Shown here in pieces: positions 31,931-33,818 of a stretch of DNA of 33,818 nucleotides. Each line of letters starts with the position of its first letter. Positions within the stretch are counted from its first letter, which is position 1. Under the pieces are notes generated by a model. The model had not been told where the DNA came from. It made no database searches and saw nothing but the letters and a program-made list of their open reading frames with translations. The stretch comes from Verrucomicrobiota bacterium (GTDB lineage: Bacteria; Verrucomicrobiota; Verrucomicrobiia; Chthoniobacterales; UBA10450), in NCBI GenBank assembly GCA_003220005.1, contig QHRD01000021.1, forward strand, positions 1-33,818, given 5' to 3'. The position numbers and the translations under genes are program-made.

Positions 31931-32275
31931 TTAGCGAAACACCGGGTAGTCGTACCACGCCAATAAAATAAGCCAGAAGAGACCAAGCACAAAAAACCCG
32001 GTGAAAATCAGGATGCGATAAATGAGCCGTTTTTCCGCGGCCAGATGCATGAAAACTAAGGCAACAGCTCCCGCTTTCAACGTCGCTACGAGCATGGCGA
32101 TGCCGACGTTGGCTTTACGCGTCCCGAAATCGACATACGAAAGCGCAACCGTAATCGCGGTAAAAGTGAGCAGAAGCGCGCCCACCATCAGATAGGCTCT
32201 TACGTGCTTCTGTACGCCGTGCGCGTATTCCTCGTATTCCTTCGGATCCTGCGAAATATCGGGCGGATTATTCAT
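31931..32275 (-). CDS. cytochrome c oxidase subunit IV (caa3-type small subunit)
   Basis: A 114-residue protein with three membrane helices. The sequence KANVGIAMLVATLKAGAVAL then VFMHL is the conserved core of the prokaryotic cytochrome oxidase subunit IV family (COX4_pro). The N-terminal ~25 residues are soluble and acidic (DISQDPKEYEEYAHG). It probably stabilises the oxidase complex. It begins three bases after the coxC stop. Confidence 0.88.
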   Translation of the reverse strand: MNNPPDISQDPKEYEEYAHGVQKHVRAYLMVGALLLTFTAITVALSYVDFGTRKANVGIAMLVATLKAGAVALVFMHLAAEKRLIYRILIFTGFFVLGLFWLILLAWYDYPVFR

Positions 32276-32278
32276 GGC

Positions 32279-33136
32279 TTAGAGCAGATAAAAAAGTGGG
32301 AATACAAATATCCAAATCAGATCGACAAAGTGCCAGAAAAGGCCGCTCACTTCGACGCGATTCGCCAGGTGTTCCGGGTTGCGCTGGTAAAGCCTTTTGC
32401 TGACCGGCAGCCACATGTAAATGAACACGAGCACGCCGCCCAGCACGTGCATGCCGTGCAGACCGGTGATCGTGAAATAACTGGCGAAATACGCGCTGTG
32501 CGTCGGCAGAAACATTGTTGCCCGCTCTACGTCCTCCTTTTCAATCGTCGCGATTTTGTCGGTGACCGGTAGCGGGAAGAAATGCGGCCGATCCATCGAC
32601 GGATTGTCCGGCTCGGCATTCACTGGATCGAGTGCCACCTCGTATTCCTTGGCGTTCTGGCTGTGCAGATGGCCCGTGATCTCGATTCGAGGTTCCATTC
32701 CCTTTTCGGCGCGACGCTCGTTACCCAAATATTTTTCGTATTTGCCGAGGGCTTCCGGCTTAATGTAAGCACCGAAGTGCTCGAATTTCTGCGGCCATTC
32801 ATAAGCAAGTTTGACCGTTAAGAAAATCACACCGCACGAAATCGTGGCCAGCATGTACCACCAGTAGGCGCGATACCTTCTCATCTTCAGCGACGCCCAT
32901 GCGAGCACCACAGTGACCGACGACAGGATTAGGATGGCCGTGTTCATCGTCCCCACCGGAACGTTGAGTAATCCGTGCGGCCACATGCCCGGCGCGGCGT
33001 CGATGCGGAGAAAAATGTAAGCTGAGAAAAGCCCGCCGAAGAGCATCACTTCCGATGCCAGAAAAAGCCAGATCCCGATCTTCGCGTTCCAAAGACCTGT
33101 GTCAGGCCGAGTCGAAATTGTGTACGGAATTTCCAT
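32279..33136 (-). CDS. coxC: cytochrome c oxidase subunit III
   Basis: A 285-residue membrane protein of the heme-copper oxidase subunit III family. Motifs include IGIWLFLASEVMLFGGLFSA, then YIFLR, and FASYFTITGLHGMHVLGGVL and FWHFVDLIWIFVFPLFYLL. The membrane core is interrupted by a hydrophilic stretch (residues ~124-208) with ALGKYEKYLGNERRAEKGME and DRPHFFPLPVTDK. This lengthens a loop between helices; such insertions are known in Verrucomicrobia oxidases to my recollection. It is downstream of coxA by 25 bases and upstream of subunit IV by three. Confidence 0.94.
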   Translation of the reverse strand: MEIPYTISTRPDTGLWNAKIGIWLFLASEVMLFGGLFSAYIFLRIDAAPGMWPHGLLNVPVGTMNTAILILSSVTVVLAWASLKMRRYRAYWWYMLATISCGVIFLTVKLAYEWPQKFEHFGAYIKPEALGKYEKYLGNERRAEKGMEPRIEITGHLHSQNAKEYEVALDPVNAEPDNPSMDRPHFFPLPVTDKIATIEKEDVERATMFLPTHSAYFASYFTITGLHGMHVLGGVLVFIYMWLPVSKRLYQRNPEHLANRVEVSGLFWHFVDLIWIFVFPLFYLL

Positions 33137-33161
33137 GGCTCAGCAGATCGCGATCTACCAG

Positions 33162-33818
33162 CTAGGCGGGAATTAGTTCGGCGGGAGGCTTGCGCCGAGT
33201 CCGCTCGGCAGGTTGCACCGGTTCGTTCTGCATCGTGTAATCGCGTTCGCTACCTGGGAGACTGTATTCATAAGGCCCGCGGTAAGCGACAGGCGTATGA
33301 ATAAAATTTCCATGCGGCGGTGGCGAAGGCGCAGTCCACTCCAGCGTGGTCGCTTCCCACGGATTGTCGTTCACCTTCTCGCCATGTTTAATACTCCAGA
33401 AGAAATTAATGATGAACGGGATTTGTGCGAGACCCATGATCCATGCCGCCCATGAGATCGGCACGTTCCACTGGAATCCAGTCAATCCCCAAATCGTGTG
33501 TTCGTTCGAAACAGCCCATCCTTGGCCGCCATCGTACCAACGGCGATGCATCCCGGCCATTCCCTGCAAGAACATTGGAAGAAAAATCACGTTCATGCAG
33601 ATGAGCGTCGGCCAGAAATGCACTTTGCCCCAGAAATCGTTCATCTTTCGGCCGGTCGCTTTCGGGAACCAATAATAAATGCCGGCGAAAAGCCCGAAGA
33701 TTGTGCCAGGCGCAACGATGTAATGGAAATGCGCAATGATGTAGTAGGTGTCGTGCAGATAAAGGTCGGCTGAATTAAACGCCAGCGGGATGCCAGTCAG
33801 TCCGCCGATTCCAAACAT
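33162..33818 (-). CDS. coxA: cytochrome c oxidase subunit I (C-terminal part, cut by window edge)
   Basis: The C-terminal 218 residues of the catalytic oxidase subunit are visible; the gene continues past the right edge. The heme a3/heme a ligand region HDTYYIIAHFHYIVAPGTI is present, preceded by GGLTGIPLAFNSADLYL. The following helices contain FAGIYYWFPKATGRKMND, GKVHFWPTLICMNVIFLPMF and GMAGMHRRWYDGGQG. The C-terminal soluble tail (PWEATTLEWTAPSPPPHGNF; RGPYEYSLPGSERDY) is typical of aa3-type enzymes. The HAFHY-type histidines appear intact. This is the first visible gene of the minus-strand operon, so its promoter lies outside the window. Confidence 0.95.
   Translation of the reverse strand: MFGIGGLTGIPLAFNSADLYLHDTYYIIAHFHYIVAPGTIFGLFAGIYYWFPKATGRKMNDFWGKVHFWPTLICMNVIFLPMFLQGMAGMHRRWYDGGQGWAVSNEHTIWGLTGFQWNVPISWAAWIMGLAQIPFIINFFWSIKHGEKVNDNPWEATTLEWTAPSPPPHGNFIHTPVAYRGPYEYSLPGSERDYTMQNEPVQPAERTRRKPPAELIPA

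Noticed and set aside
1-33818. CRISPR arrays, transposases, phage or toxin-antitoxin genes
   Set aside because: No regularly spaced direct repeats, DDE/serine recombinase motifs or paired small toxin-antitoxin genes were found in reading both strands.

Overview
The window looks like a chromosomal segment of a soil-type Verrucomicrobiota bacterium (Chthoniobacterales / Udaeobacter-like is my best guess). This is inferred from the sigma factor with a TTHWSVVL-type N-terminus, the UvrB/UvrC-motif protein, the cytochrome oxidase gene layout with a long loop in subunit III, and the many palindromic intergenic elements. No rRNA, tRNA, CRISPR array, transposase or phage gene was recognised.

Layout. 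Positions 1-663 (minus) hold an ECF-like sigma factor cut by the left edge. Positions 810-1806 hold a glpX fructose-1,6-bisphosphatase gene that appears broken by a frame-changing deletion. An SDR reductase and a DAACS-family transporter (1947-4033) form a one-base-overlap pair. A minus-strand group follows: maf, a secreted DUF4412-like protein and a UvrB/UvrC-motif protein (4242-6565). Then come xerD, a large membrane-anchored protein of unknown function, a small basic protein behind a perfect palindrome, and a solitary nuoA (6693-10555).

The most unusual part is 10.6-23.4 kb. Five consecutive plus-strand genes encode multi-spanning GT-C-like membrane proteins. Two of them (13436-16475, frameshifted, and 16631-19423) end in NHL six-bladed beta-propellers that are about three quarters identical to each other, although their membrane domains are not obviously alike. 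Facing them are a methyltransferase and a GtrB/ArnC/DPM1-like polyprenyl-phosphate glycosyltransferase. A reasonable working model is that the GT2 enzyme makes a lipid-linked sugar and the GT-C proteins transfer it outside the cytoplasm, with the propellers acting as periplasmic binding modules. A second sugar cluster (23865-27756) has a two-part GT4 enzyme, a GT2 enzyme and RmlA (glucose-1-phosphate thymidylyltransferase), joined by ATGA overlaps.

From 27881 to the right edge the minus strand carries an aerobic respiration operon, transcribed coxA - coxC - subunit IV - two small membrane proteins - coxB - ctaA - ctaB - sco. It supplies the terminal oxidase, heme A synthesis and CuA assembly in one unit. 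Palindromic elements flank and interrupt ctaA, and a long inverted repeat separates this operon from the convergent rmlA.
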